DNA from: Geosiphon pyriformis
Lineage: Eukaryota > Glomeromycota > Glomeromycetes > Archaeosporales > Geosiphonaceae
NCBI GenBank assembly: GCA_016748015.1
Contig: JAAOMT010000571.1
Span: 1,119,095 to 1,183,094, forward strand
DNA: 64,000 bases
Reading direction: 5' to 3'
Numbering within the stretch: the stretch's first letter is position 1; each line of letters starts with the position of its first letter. Shown in pieces: positions 21,050 to 33,366 of the stretch. The translations under genes were made by a program, and so were the position numbers. Below the pieces are notes generated by a model. The model saw only the letters and a program-made list of their open reading frames with translations, did not search any database and had not been told where the DNA came from.

Positions 21050-22390
21050 TTGTCATTCACTACTAAATAATCCAGAATCACCTTATGAAAAGACTTGTTC
21101 AAAATACTCTTTATTATGCCTCTTTTATTCAAACTAAAGCTTTTCATGTATTTATTAATCATCTTTCTAATAGACACCTTTTCAGCCAATCTCGACTTAT
21201 AAAGCTTAGACTTTTTGTACTTTTTCTGAATCATTAACAAATGCTTAAGAATATCCATTAATCTTTTATTACAATAAATTATATTCATAATCTTGTAAGT
21301 CTCATTAAAATTCAGAGATAATCATTTCTTAATAAGATACTCAAAACCAGGCATATCCTCTGAGCTCAATCTCTTAACAACTTTGGCAACTAACAATTCT
21401 AACCCAAAAAATTTAGAAGAATGTTTGTTTCTTGAACACTGCTATGTACTAAACCAATATCTGAAAAATGTTTCATTGGTTGATTTCACTATTATTCTTT
21501 TCAACAATTTTCACATTGTATCTAATTTACCACAAGCTTTTGTCACCAAGAACTCACCCTCTATTGCAGACAACTTAACCACATAACACTCCCTAAATTT
21601 CACCCATTTGGCACTATCTGTATCTTTGATCTTAAATTTTCAATAGTTCTTGTTAGTTTGCTTGCACAAGTTATTCAAATGAACATCCACAAGCCTGCCC
21701 AAGTTAACAGACACCATGACAGCTTTATAATCAGTGTCGAAAAAGCCAGCAACAAAGCCAATCTTATGATTAATAACAGTTAATGACAAATTTCCACTAA
21801 CAAAAATATAATCAATAGTTCTTTTAACTCTTCTTGAATTGCTTTACATAAAAGCTTTGGCTAAATAATATCTAAAAAACAAATTAACCAGACCCAAATC
21901 CAAACAGAATTTGAAACTTGCATTCCTTTTCAACTTATTTTTGTTAAAATTACTACTTAAAACCACAAAAGTGCTGGAGTTGACAGTCTTTGCAATGAAA
22001 AAATTTACTTCTGAAGCCAATCCAAACCTAGCATCAAACAAAGCACCAGCATATAAACTCAAAACCATAACTGAAAGCTTGCCTTTAAACAGAAGCTGCA
22101 CTGAAATAACCTGACCAGAAATTTCTTCCATCTTAGAAACATAATGAGCCAAAGAATTGTTCATAATAATGGCCACCTCAGCACCAAGAAAACTTTTTTT
22201 CAATCCAAATATAAAGATACATATATTTTCAAACTTATTAGAAATCCATGATTTGACACTTGATTGCAACTTAATCTTTATGACAACAGATACCATATTA
22301 TCTAAACTCATATACCAGTAAACAACATTCTCCTATTTGGCAAAAACATTGATACTTCAAATATTGCACATAGCAAATTTCCAAACCAAC
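21050..22390 (-). pseudogene. LINE1 ORF2 endonuclease and linker to RT
   Basis: Stretch 21,844-22,311 matches the AP-endonuclease-like domain of LINE2 and LINE3: AIIMNNSLAHYV, QLLFKGKLSV and SLYAGA, and the metal-site GDFN eroded to SSNFN. Stretch 21,037-21,288 matches the segment before RT (FHKVILDYLV, as LINE2 CKVVLDHLI). The reading runs across the T2 insertion point into 11,178. The domain nicks the target DNA for priming. Multiple stops and shifts. Confidence 0.7.
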
Positions 22391-22394
22391 TCAC

Positions 22395-24459
22395 TTATTG
22401 AAACAAAGGAAGAGCCAACAAACCCAAACCAAAACACAAATAATCTAACTTTTTTAAAACTAAACCAATTAACACTTTCAAAACTACCATTTTTGATTCC
22501 AAACTACCCACCTTGATGGTCAGAACTTTAAAACTACTTAAACTGAAGTTTGTAGCTACATTAACAACAACTGAAAGAGGAGAAGCAGACAAAGCCAACA
22601 CATTATTCAGAACCATATTCAAATCGAAATCAGAAACCAAAGACACAGATGTAACTGGAAGAGAGACATAAGAAGGGAATGTCAAGAGTACCAACTTAAT
22701 AAAACTTAATTTTTTCAAAATCCCAGACATCTGATCAGCCAAGAGCTCTATAAAGTGCTTTAAAAAGTCCAAATAGTTATTTAAACAAGAAATGTTATAA
22801 GAACCAGAAGCCACCAAAATGGGTTTTGCATTCAAAAACAAATTAACACCAAAAAAATTCAATAAAACTACTTGAAAAGAAGAACCACCAGCAACTTGGG
22901 CCCAAGTTTTGCTATTAAAAGAAACTGGGTGAGAGATAAGCACCTATTTTTTCTTATAAATATTGGCCAAACAGACCTGATTTTAAGAAAAAACCACCTA
23001 CTTATTACAAACACCAGAATTCTTACTCACTGAACAATCAACAGAAATATGACCAAATTGTTTATATTAGGTGCAGTAAGCCAAAAAAAAACTAGCCCAA
23101 TGCAAATTTACACTCTTAAAAACAGAAACAAAACTAATAGCAGTCACTCTAGATGCCTTATTATCAAAACAAATTACAGCACACTTATTGCAAACATATG
23201 TAACTAGATTGCGGCCAATAATACAAGTTCTCTTACCATAAAAAGCCAAAAGATTAGAGAAATTATAAGCAGTAGAGCCAATTGGCAATATATACAGCAA
23301 AGCTTGATGTTGATCCTTGAATATCCACATTTGTCTATTGCCAATAGCTTTTGTTACATAAACAGAATCCTTTCTTATAAAAACAGACCACTTAGCTGCA
23401 ACCAAATCAGCTATTTCAGATGATTCATATTCTACTAGAGCCTTTTGCTAGAGACCAATTAATTGCATTTTGATAGATATTACCTTACTAAATTTGGAAA
23501 ACACAGATTCTATAACTGATTTGAGAAGATTGACTGGAATTTTTTTAACAACAATTTCCTGATCTGAGTGTTTATTTATCTGCTTAACATCATTATTAAC
23601 TAAAATTTTTTCACTAACAGCCAATTTTTTTGTCTTTTTCTAACTTAATTCAGATGTAAAAGATAATTTAATAATTCCTGAGAATTTTGAGAAAGTTAAA
23701 GTTCTCCCAAAACCATCTATATAATAAAAAAATTTTTTAACAAAAATTAACTTATTATTAACAATCTTACCAGGCACTGCAGAAAGCTTAATATTAAGTA
23801 CAAATAACTTAACCAAATTAAAACTCTGTTTCTTCGATACACATAACTCGACTGGCAGCAACTAATTGAACCCAGTAAACTTAAAAGAAAAAAGCTTTAA
23901 GACCTTATTATCATTGCTTATGTCACTATATAAAGGCACTTTTGGTGGACAGTTCAACATATACATATGTGTATGAGTCTTCTTTGGAGTTGTTTTGTCC
24001 ATATTTTCATTATTTGTTGAATTATCTGACTTTGTATAACTTGTTTTCTTAACAACTGTTTTTCATATTTTTGACATCTGATAGTCTACTAACACTACTT
24101 ATAATACTGCCAACATTACTTCCCTAAGACACTACAGATTTAATACTGGCAACACCAATATTTTTTAAGCTCAGAGAGCCAGCAGATGAGTCAACCACAT
24201 CACTAGTCACTGGCATTTTCGGTTTCTTGTAAGACACATCACAAGAGTAGATAATGTCCACATGCTTCTTTTTTGCATTTGAACAAATTTCCAAACCAGT
24301 CAAACCAATTCCAAAACCATCAGCAGATGTGCTCACAGGTTTTATAATGACAAAAACAAAAGTATCTGAAGAAATAACTAATAAAGAAAGGGGAAAAAAA
24401 GAAAAAGAAAAAAAAAATGCTATATCTTTAACAAATTTTTTTGCTCTCATCATAAACAA
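22395..24459 (-). pseudogene. LINE1 ORF1 (RNA-binding, zinc knuckle)
   Basis: Starts MFMMRAKK at 24,459. Pieces 24,124-24,459, 23,640-23,861, 23,067-23,405 and 22,395-22,943 are colinear with LINE2 ORF1 (47,164-45,487 plus 35,441-35,058): SYKKPKMPV, LNIKLSAVPGKIVNNKL, KWSVFIRKDSVYVTKA and WASFFLAYCT. The knuckle region near 23,040-23,070 is eroded (CT instead of CxxC). The C-terminal part has a Leu/Ser-rich, coiled-coil-like segment ending LDYLCFGLG. Binds element RNA in this family. A frameshift lies between the first and second pieces. Confidence 0.7.
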
Positions 24460-24479
24460 GGAATCAACAAGAGAAAAAA

Positions 24480-24836
24480 AATTTTCTTAAATTTTTAACA
24501 CAAAAATAAAAAACTTTTTTTAAAAATTATAAATATAAAAAAAAAAGCTTTTAGTTTTATTAATTTATTGTTTATAAAATTTGTTATTATATTTTTATAT
24601 TATTTTTTGTAATCAAATTTTATTAATATTGTATATATATTATTTAATTTATTTATTAATTATTATTTAACATAATATAATATAACAAAATATGTTTTTT
24701 GTATGCTGTCTAATTTTATGAACAAGTTTTTGGTTAATTTGTTTATATATATAATAAAAACTGTTTATAAAAAATTGTAAGTAATAATTAAAAAATAGTT
24801 TTATAATAAATTTTATTTTAATGTTTATTATTTATA
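24480..24836. other. AT-rich gap between LINE1 5' end and B1 3' end
   Basis: A/T runs only; no open frame or repeat unit recognised. Confidence 0.5.
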
Positions 24837-24960
24837 TTTTTTTTTATTACATTTTAACAAAGTGTGCCCAAACACTATCTAATACACTGCGTCATTATGG
24901 GATTACAATTTAGATGTGTCTCATGCTTTTTCTATATATGACCAACCACCCAAGTCAGTC
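24837..24960 (-). repeat. B1 3' tail shared with LINEs
   Basis: The reverse complement reads ...TTGGTCATATATAGAAAAAG...ATAGTGTTTGGGC...TTAAAATGTAATAAAAA, aligning with the tails at 7695, 30,240, 49,668, 56,558 and 59,404. Confidence 0.8.
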
Positions 24961-24970
24961 AAAGCACCAA

Positions 24971-27127
24971 CTAAGCTAAATCAAAAGAGGCTGGAAGAAA
25001 ATCCAGCTTACCAAGTCTCTTAATGATACCATTCAAATTTTTAGAATCAAAAATAAACCCATTAAAAAACAATCTAGTTTTTTCACTGCTACTTTTAACT
25101 TTAGGACCACACATCTGCCACAAAGCAACTGCACAGTCAACTGTGTCTTCACTCAATGGAAAAGCCTTGGCAGCACCAAAATTATCATCATCAAGATTAC
25201 CAAACTCCACTTCAGCCTTAAAACTGGCAAAATCCTTAAACACGCCAACCAAAAGATTAGCAAAGCCCTTGGAGGCATTACATATAGTCAGAAAATTTTT
25301 TTCTATTTTAAGAGCCTTAACAGTATTATTATTTATAAGAGCAGTAATCAAAGTAACCAAAAAACCAATTGGCTCAATAACAGACTTAATCAAAGCAGTC
25401 AGATCCAAAATCTGTTTCTTCATAAAATTTAACCTAAGCTCAATGACAAAATCAGCAATGGAAGCAGCAAAGAATGCAACAAATGGAGGAGCCAGCAAAT
25501 CAAAAGCCACCAAAGGAGAGAATCCAGAACCATTCAAAAGAGCAGAAACTTTAGCATAAAAAACATTATTCACAAAATATAGATTGAATACTTTGGGAGT
25601 CTTGGAAGAAGAAGACAAAGACATCTTACAGTTAACAATCAGATGGCCAGTTTCTTGGCACCTAAAACAGTGTTGACAACCAGGAGTTTCCCACCAGATA
25701 TGGCACTTTCTCAGCATACTAGTTTTAACAATAGCAAAATCCAAATCAGCTTGAGAACCAAATATAACCAAAGCAAAGTAAAAACAATAACCAGAATCAG
25801 AAAACTAAGTAATAAAACAAGTCTGACCACCAACTTGAGAAATCATATCACTGATTTCAAAGGCAGTGCAGCCAGGAAGAAAGTTGACCAACTTGGTTTT
25901 AAACCTATTACAAGACACAATTGTATCCTGTTGATTCACCAGAGGGAGGATCCTAACACTATTTTTGCCAATTAAGACTGACCAATGATTTAAAGCAGAC
26001 ACAGCAGAGTCTAGCTTCTCAAAGTAAACCACCACATATTGCCAAATGCCAGCAGACTTCAGCACAACACAAGTGACACTACCAAACACACTGAAAGCTG
26101 TTTTAATGTTAGCAGCAGATACACCCAAGGGCACATCACACAGTGCAACAGCAGCAGAAGGGGAACCAAACTCAGAAATCACCAAAGACTTGACAATCTT
26201 GAGAGTGACCAAATGTACAAAGCTTGTAAGCTCAACCAAAAATGCAGCTTCCAAAAATATTTAAGAAGCAAACTTCACACAAAACAGCTTCACATTGTCT
26301 TTTGAAACTGATTTTGCATCCAAGAAACCATGTATTAACTGAAAAACAGCCTTAACATAAGCCAATTTGATCTTAAAAGTAGCATCAGACACCAGAGTGG
26401 AGGCCATTTACTCAACAAATCTTTGACAACTAGTAATAGTTTTCCAAGCACCACCAGAAGCAACACCAAAAACTAGAGAAGGAGATGATTCAATTTTCAT
26501 TTAATCAGCCCAGTTCTCAAGAACAGGTGATCCAATAGGAGAAAATTGTTTTGCTTCTAAAACCAGCAATAATCTACCGGAAGACACCACATTTGGCAAC
26601 ACAGCCAGTGGTTGATCTAGGCCTATCTTGAATGATGTGCTGGATGATGCTATGGAGATCTCATCTAAGATCTCATTGGAAACCACAAAGAGGTTTGGTG
26701 TAACAATAGCAGAGGCAAGTGACTGCTCCCACTTTTTTGAACTTTTGGTTTTTTTGACCATTTTTTTTGAAGAGGAGATGCTAGCAGCACCAGATGTAGA
26801 AATTATAGAGAGAAAAACCAGCTTGTTAACTGGTCTATTATTAAAAACTTTTGGGTTCTTAGTTGGAGTGGAGACAACACTGAGACTAATCCAAGTGTGT
26901 TTTTTTAAAGGAACTTTGACTGGTGAAAAACCAGTCAAAGATGAGGAAGTTGCTTTAATGACTACCAAAAACAGCTTATCATGATTACTGGGTAAAGGAA
27001 AGACTTCTAAAACATTCTGCCTAGTTGCTTCTACAACAGAGAGAGCTCTTCTGGTTGAAATTTTATTAGATATCTCAGGACAGATATCAGGTGCAGCTTT
27101 TTTACTCTTTGCTCTGATCATAGTCAT
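24971..27127 (-). pseudogene. B1 ORF1-like protein (RRM-like x2, CCHC, coiled coil)
   Basis: Three stretches (26,501-27,127; 25,805-26,254; 24,971-25,771) match the near-intact B2 protein. Seen are the N-terminus RAKSKKAAPDICPEISNKIS, the first RRM-like fold (ALCDVPLGVS, SVFGSVTCVV), the second (LVNFLPGCTAFEISDMI) and the knuckle CFRCQETGHLIVNC, then a hydrophobic helical segment and the conserved end LWQMCG...FIFDSKNLNGII. It should bind RNA. Broken by stops and shifts. No ORF2 follows. Confidence 0.8.
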
Positions 27128-27149
27128 AAAATTGAGACAAAGAGTTTTT

Positions 27150-28000
27150 ATTTATATTATGTAAAAATAAAGCTTTTAAATTACAATTTTACATGTATTA
27201 TTAACATAAATATTGGTAAAAATTGCTATTAAATTACACTAAATATTAAAATTTTTTAATTAATGTTTATTTTTTATTATTTTTGGTTTTATAGACTTTG
27301 TTTTTTGTAAATTTAATATTAGTTTATATATTGCTTTATATAATAATTTTGTTTTAAAAAATTAATATATTAAAACAATTTTAATTTTTAAAAATACAAA
27401 AAAAAAACAATTTTAGAATTAGTAAATTTTATAAAATAATTAGTTATTAATTATTAAAAAATTACAAAAAATATATTAGTTAATAATAATAATTTTTTAT
27501 AATTTATTTATTAAATTATTAAAAAATATGATCTGTTTATTAAGTATTATAGAAGTTTTTACAATTAATTTTGATTTTTACAAATATTGTAGTTTTTTTT
27601 GATTTAAACAATAATATTATGATATAAATAATTATATAATATTGTTTTAATTAATTTAAATAACTAATTACATATAAAAATATGTAAGTTATATTTAATT
27701 AAAAATAGTTAATTTGTTTTGTATATTAAATACTAATTAAACTTTACTTATAAAATACATAAAAAAAATATATAATTTAAATTAATATATAATATATATA
27801 TATTAGATATTTAATATTTTTAAAAAATTATTATATAAGTAAATATATTTTTATTAATATTAATATTTATATTTATGTTAATATTTTTAACTTTAAATTT
27901 TATTTTAACTTTTTTATTCAATTTATTAATAATTTGTCAAAAATAAAAATCTTATTATTAAAATTAAATATATTTTTTTAATTTTATATATAAACAAAAA
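27150..28000. other. AT-rich gap, no gene seen
   Basis: Almost pure A/T; nothing recognised. Presumably eroded element DNA. Confidence 0.5.
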
Positions 28001-28780
28001 AAGTATTAATTAATTTTATTATTATAAAAACCAAAACATTAATAAACTTAATTAAAACTATTTAAATTTCAAAGTAACCAACTTAAAACTAATTATAAAA
28101 TTAATAACAATAGCAATAATAGAAATAATCAAAATAATAATATTAAAAAAAATCAAAAAAATAGAAAATTTAACATAAAACTTAATATTAATAAAACAAA
28201 ATTAAAGTTAATTACAAATTTAAACAAAAATTTTAAAAGAAAAAATAAAGTTATTAAAAAAAAAGTTATTTTGTAATTTAAAACTAAATAATTTAAATAT
28301 TTAAAACAGTATTAAAATTTATAAGTTTTTTATTAAATATAATATTAAAATATTAGTTTTAATAATTACAATATTTAAATTTTTTAATTTTTAAAAATAA
28401 TAATTACATATTTTAACTATTAAATAAACTCAGAAAAATAAGAAATAAAATAAATATAATTACAAATTTAAAAGATTAAAAGATTAATTTTAAATATTAT
28501 ATAGCCAAAAATAAATAAATTAATTTGATTTTAAACATATTATAAAAAACAAAAAAAATTTGATTAATAAAAAAATTTTAATATTATTTTTAATTATTAA
28601 AATTAATTAGCAAATAAAAATAGTTATAATTATTTTAATAAACTTAAAATAAATAATATATATTATTAAATATTAACAAAATTTAATATAATTTATCAAA
28701 ATACTAAAAACTGTTTTAATATTAACAATAAAAATATTTTTAAGTATATTTTACAAAATAATAATTGCCAAAAAAATGAA
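28000..28780 (-). mobile_element. Fossil of B family (AT-eroded)
   Basis: Aligned by eye with the B3 fossil (57,060-57,860) and B1 (about 25,400-26,230): for example TATAGCCAAAAATAAATAAA here against AGTATAACCAAAAAAAATTA there, and the run of CAATAGCAATAATAG where B1 has codons for the Ala/Ser-rich segment. No open frame is left. Confidence 0.5.
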
Positions 28781-28996
28781 AATTTAAAAATTATTGTTAT
28801 CAAAAATTTTTGTTTTTTTATTAAATATTATTAATATTGTTTTATTGTAATATAATACTAATAAAAACTGGTAAATTTTTAATAAACAATTTTTTTTCAA
28901 AGTATTTCTTTATATTTTGAATTATTTAATAGAATATTAATTATTTATGTAATTATTTTACAGTAAAAATTAAATTTTTTACAAAAAGTTTTTAAC

Positions 28997-29850
28997 TGTT
29001 ATTATAATTCAAGAATTTAATAGGAATTATAAATAATATAAATTAGCCAATCATAAAATAACACAGCAACAATTTATAAAAAAAAAATAATAATTTACAA
29101 ATAATAGTAAGTACTACTATACAATAGCAGCAAGCACTATTATACAAAAGCAGCAAGTACTATTTCACAATAGCAGTAAGCACTATTTAAAAATAATGGA
29201 AATAAAGTATTACAAAACATTATTTTGTAAAACAATAATTATATATATATATAATAGTTTTAATGATGAAGAATTGAACAGCTTCAACTCAAAACAACAA
29301 ATATTTAAATAAAATTTTATTCAAAAAGAATTAATAAAAATAATAAATTGAATTAACATCATAATTATGAGATTAATAATAGAATTTACATACTCTTTCT
29401 AGTAAATAAAACTATTATTCTATCTTTAAATTCTTTGGAAAAATAATTTTTAATCAAGATTATTTATGTAGTTACTAATTAAATTGAAAAAACTTTATTA
29501 TATACTTAGAAAAATTGCAAAAAGGCCATTAATATTCTGTGTTTTTAAATTAGAGAAACACATTAGACAATTGCAAGAATAGCCTTAGAAAAGACCTAAA
29601 CAGTAAGTAGATTTTAAATTAACCTCTGGGAAGGAGTACACAACATACAAAAACAACTAGAATTAAAGAAAAGACTTATATCACAATATTAAAAGAAAAT
29701 CTTCAGTACATTATTATTAATATCTAATACATAAAATTAAAAAACTCATGAAAGACTGATTGCAATTAAAATAAAATATCAATAATTAAAATATACCAAA
29801 AAAACTCTTTTATAATACTATAAACTTTTTAATAATATGTAGTTATTTTT
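28997..29850 (+). repeat. Degraded T1-like solo LTR (fourth family)
   Basis: Colinear with T1 LTRs: TGTTAT start, TTAGCCAATCA 47 bp in (41 in T1), a tandem-repeat block, ATATATATATA about 245 bp in, AAACAACAAATATTTAAAT (T1 AAACAAAATCATCAAATAAA), then GAATAGCCTTAGAAAAGACC (T1 GGATAGCCTGGTAAAAGACC). The right end is not defined. No internal coding sequence adjoins it. Confidence 0.5.
29106..29195 (+). repeat. 23-bp tandem repeat, 4 copies
   Basis: Unit AGYAAGYACTATTATACAAT plus AGC, four adjacent copies, the last eroded. Located between the CCAAT-like and TATA-like elements of the degraded LTR. Confidence 0.8.
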
Positions 29851-30240
29851 GTTATAAAAGTTAATTTTTTTATAAAAAATTTTAACTATAAGCTATTTAA
29901 TAATATAAAAAAATAAATTTAAAATAAAATAAAAAATATTTTTTATTTAAATCTAAAATTAATTAAACAATTATTAAAATTAATAATTTTTAAAACAATA
30001 ATAATTATAAAAAAAGTTTGGTTTTTAAAAATAAATTTTATTTTATTAATTTGTAATAGTTAATTAATTATTTAAAAAATAATTTAAACTAAAATAAAAT
30101 ATATTTTTTCAAAAAAAAATTTTTTTTTTATATAATTTGTAATAAGATTATTTTATGATTTAATACTTTTTTCTTTGTTAATTTTTAGCAAATTAAATAT
30201 ATATTTTAGGAAATTATAAATTATTTTTATAAATTATTAA
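29850..30240. other. AT-rich gap, no gene seen
   Basis: A/T runs ending in a long T-run that is the A-tail of LINE2 on the minus strand. Confidence 0.5.
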
Positions 30241-30370
30241 TTTTTTTTTTTTTTTTTAATTGTTTAATAAGTAAAGTCCAAATGCGGCCTAGTACTATAC
30301 ATTATAATTATGATCTAAACTAGGTGTGAATCATGCATTTGCTACACATAACCAGCCACTTAGACCAATC
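30240..30370 (-). repeat. LINE2 conserved 3' tail
   Basis: The reverse complement reads ...GTGGCTGGTTATGTGTAG...GCATTTGGAC...TTATTAAACAATTAAAAA and aligns with the other tails. Ends in a T-run (A-run on the element strand). Confidence 0.75.
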
Positions 30371-30379
30371 AAGACAACA

Positions 30380-31072
30380 CTAGTCACCTATATAAACTGA
30401 GACCATGTTCCCAATACCTGAAAAAAACTGACAAGACTTATGAAATCCGAAACTAACACCAAATGTATCAGCAATATCCAATAACCTGACCACACTAACT
30501 GACAACACCACCAGAAGACCAAAAACCAAAACAAGAACAGAATCATCAGGTAGAATCAAGCCATCTTTTTCTATAACAGCCTGGTGTTTGGCATACACCA
30601 GCCAAATATCATCTCGAAAAGCAAGACAGAATTCGCACACAAAAAACACAATATTTTGAGCTGCAATTTTAGAGTCTTTAAAAATGGAAGCAGATTCACG
30701 ATACCAATTATTGAAGACAAAGCCCTTACACAAAACAATACCAACTGCAACATCAGAAACACAAGCATGCAATAACTGCAATACACAAGAAAAAGAGCAA
30801 GATAAACCTGAGCATAATTCTCATGCTGATGCATGAGCTTCCATCAAATGAGTGCAATCAGCAGCATCAAAAGGGCAAGAGAAAACATGGTCTAAGACCT
30901 TGACATTTCTACAGAACAAACACACCACACTAGGATAACATTTATTATAAAGCTGCTTATGTATTACAACAGGAAGACAGTGATGCAATGTTTTCATAAA
31001 ATATGAATGGAAGCCAGTAGTGTGTGCACTGGTAAAACCAGCAGCCAAGTAAGAATCAAGATGCCATACCAA
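30380..31072 (-). pseudogene. LINE2 ORF2 C-terminal zinc-finger domain
   Basis: Follows RNase H. 30,821-31,072 holds FHSYFMKTLHHCLPVV, KQLYNKCYPSVVCLFC and LDHVFSC: a CX2C...H...C pattern typical of the end of I/Tad/Jockey-type ORF2. 30,380-30,781 is the final, hydrophobic, conserved tail (CKGFVFNNW, IEKDGLIL, FGVSFGFHKSC) also present in LINE1, LINE3 and the fragment at 50.4-51.4 kb. A frameshift separates the two parts near 30,830. Confidence 0.7.
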
Positions 31073-31162
31073 AGAAAATCTGGACCAATCAACATTAGCA
31101 TGCAGGCTATCTGCTAGGATACAGGAGCCAGAACCAACTTCCCAACATGAATGGTGAATAGA

Positions 31163-31750
31163 TCAGAAAATATCACAAATGAAATGCCAAAAATTACCAG
31201 AGACAATTGTACCATCAGCTTGAAGAAACCATTCACTAACCATGTGAGGTAGACATCTATCAGAGAAAGCAGTAGCCCTAGCTAGAGCATCAGCATGCTC
31301 ATTGCCAGAAACACCAGAGTGACCTTTAACTTTAATCCAATTCACATCCAAATTCTTACAACAAATGACATTAACAATATGGCAATGCTCGATCCAACAC
31401 CAATTCCTAAAATCTGGATAAACCAATACAGATTCTGATTTGCATGCGTCCAGAGCAGCCTGACTGTTTGAAAACAAGTCGACAGAACATGAAGGAAGAA
31501 TACACTCGAAAGCCAGAGTGATGGCCTGCAACTCCATCATAGTAAAAGAGACCAAACCCAAAACCCCAATATTCAAGCCCAAATCAATGTTTTCAAAAAA
31601 AACAGCAGCACCAGCCATCATATCAGAAGTATCCAGATTGCTCAAAGATCCATCCATGTACACAGAAAGACGAACAGCATTAACATGCAACAAATCAATG
31701 CCAATGACACCAAAATTAAGAGACCGAAAGACATTAGAGAAAACATTCAA
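31163..31750 (-). pseudogene. LINE2 ORF2 RNase H
   Basis: A 196-codon stretch with the RNase H catalytic set: YMDGSL (Asp), MELQAITLAFE (Glu), FSNSQAAL (Asp expected, Asn found), IKVKGHSG, and GNEHADALA (Asp). Length and order fit class I RNase H of Tad1/I LINEs. The Asn substitution is a G-to-A change, so this copy is probably inactive. It joins the RT connection region upstream through a frame change near 31,750-31,920. Confidence 0.85.
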
Positions 31751-31921
31751 AAGTAGGGAGCAAACAGAAGGAGATTTTCCACCACCAAGAAAATGAACAG
31801 AAAACTCAAACCAAACAGGAACAGGGCCATGAGAGTTTAATTGTTTCCACTGCTTAAAGGTTGGCCAACCAAAAATATTACCATGCTTGTCACACAGCTA
31901 GTCTACAAAAACAACTCCATA

Positions 31922-33366
31922 CTACCGAAAAGAAGAAACACACTTGAAATAACTAGGCTCTCCAAAAACAAGAGACATAGGAGTACCACTCCAACAACAA
32001 AACGCATTTGTCAGAGAGCTGTCTAAGGACAAATTACATCCAAAAAAAATGCGGACCACACCAGCTAAAAAATTGTTAGAGAGATCAACTCTAATATGAG
32101 CTGAAAATTGTAGAGGGTGGTGAGAACACCAGCTAAGAACCTGAAGATCATGAGACCTATAAGAAAACAACCAACCCAAAATACCCAATGAATTTGCAAA
32201 AAAATAATGGAGGCCAATTTGTTTTCAGCCTGAATTTGTTCAAAAGTCTTTAAACCATACAAGAAGAGATAATAGATTGCATTAGTAGGGAAATCATGTG
32301 GGAAACCAGACTTAGACTTCAAGCCCCTGCGAATTATAGCATCTCATTTATTACAAACACTAAAAAGAATAAAACTTAACTGGGTCCTGTAATTGACAAT
32401 AGAAAAAAGAACTGCTGACACCAAATATGCAAATTGCTTATCCGAAATCGCCTTTTTTAGAATGAGATTGACAAAAAACTGAACATCTGAATGCACCTTT
32501 GTTATGCTAGGTTTTGACAGACCCTCAGAAGACAAAAAAATACCCAAATAACGATGAGGTTCCTTCTTTTTGGCAACAGAAATAGGCAAGCCACTAACAA
32601 TCAGATAAGAGTTAGAAATCTGGCAGTTGATGGGAATGGCCACAGTCTTGTCATTATTTATAGAAATATCATTCAACCTAAAGAACTTACTAGCAATATT
32701 GAAGATGTGTTGTGTAACAGCCTGACTACTACCAATTCAAATCATATCATTGACAAAAGCACCAGCAGCAAAAAATGATGTCAATCCGGTTTGAGATTTC
32801 ACCCAGCCTGACTTGGAGACAAAATGAGAATTCAGTCTGTAACCACACACACTCTCCTGTCTTTTGACTTCACATAGAAGCAAATCATAGAATATGTGCC
32901 AAAGAAGAGGTGAGAAAACTTCCCCTTGGTCTAAACTATTATGAACTCGATATCCATCAGTTAAGCCAAAGTTTGTCATCACTTTGTTAACTCAACCATT
33001 GTAAATATTACCAAAAAACCTAATAAACCTGTCACACATCTTGATCCTAACCAAACTCCTCCTAAGATGTTTCCAACCCACAGAATTATAGGCCTTATAC
33101 ATGTCTTGCAAAACCAGCCACAATTCATGGTTTTTTTCCAATGCATCCTCAATTACCAAACCAATGGCAAAAATAAGTAACTATATAGTTGTACTCTTTA
33201 ATACAGAGAAATTGTCCCCACATAAAACATCATAAGTACTGCAAGCTGAAGAAATCCTGTCTGAAAAAATCTTGGAAAAGATCTTGTGAGCAGTCTCAAT
33301 TAGTGCAATAGGACAAGTATTCATAAGAACATCTTTTTACTTATATGGCTTAAGAATTATCAAAAC
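31922..33366 (-). pseudogene. LINE2 ORF2 reverse transcriptase, core
   Basis: In-frame stretches 32,737-32,982 and 32,344-32,676, with the preceding palm blocks in 32,983-33,366. Seen are ELWLVLQDMYKAY (first Asp), NSLDQGEVFSPLLW, the active-site loop FVNDM (32,746-32,757; FVDD in LINE3), INNDKTVAIPIN and YLGIFLS. The thumb region continues to 31,922. One catalytic Asp is Asn. Copies the LINE RNA at the nicked target. Confidence 0.85.

Larger units (their letters stand above)
7695..24480 (-). mobile_element. LINE1: Tad1/I-like non-LTR retrotransposon, split by T2 element
   Basis: A LINE of about 6.9 kb on the minus strand, interrupted at 11,178/21,050 by the full T2 element. From 5' to 3': ORF1 (24,459-22,395), ORF2 with AP-type endonuclease (about 22,390-21,500), RT (21,288...9,840), RNase H (9,250-8,760), C-terminal zinc-finger-like region, and a conserved 3' tail. 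RNase H after RT and an APE-type endonuclease fit the I/Tad1 groups. All parts have stops or shifts, so it is inactive. Confidence 0.85.
24837..27150 (-). mobile_element. B1: ORF1-only LINE-like element
   Basis: From the 5' leader (CTTTTTGTCTC just upstream of the ATG at 27,127) through one long degraded ORF to the LINE-type 3' tail and A-run at 24,837. It has no endonuclease, RT or RNase H. Colinear with B2 (47,500-49,807) over its whole length. Confidence 0.75.

Noticed and set aside
25023-25559. 178-codon open frame on the plus strand
   Set aside because: Antisense shadow of the B1 ORF; composition and length are explained by the opposite strand, and it is not conserved in B2.
29106-29195. 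CRISPR-like repeat
   Set aside because: Contiguous 23-bp units without spacers in eukaryotic LTR-like DNA.
27150-30240. Centromere or replication origin because of extreme AT content
   Set aside because: Parts are recognisable B-element and LTR fossils, and other AT gaps in the window look the same; nothing specific supports a centromere or origin.
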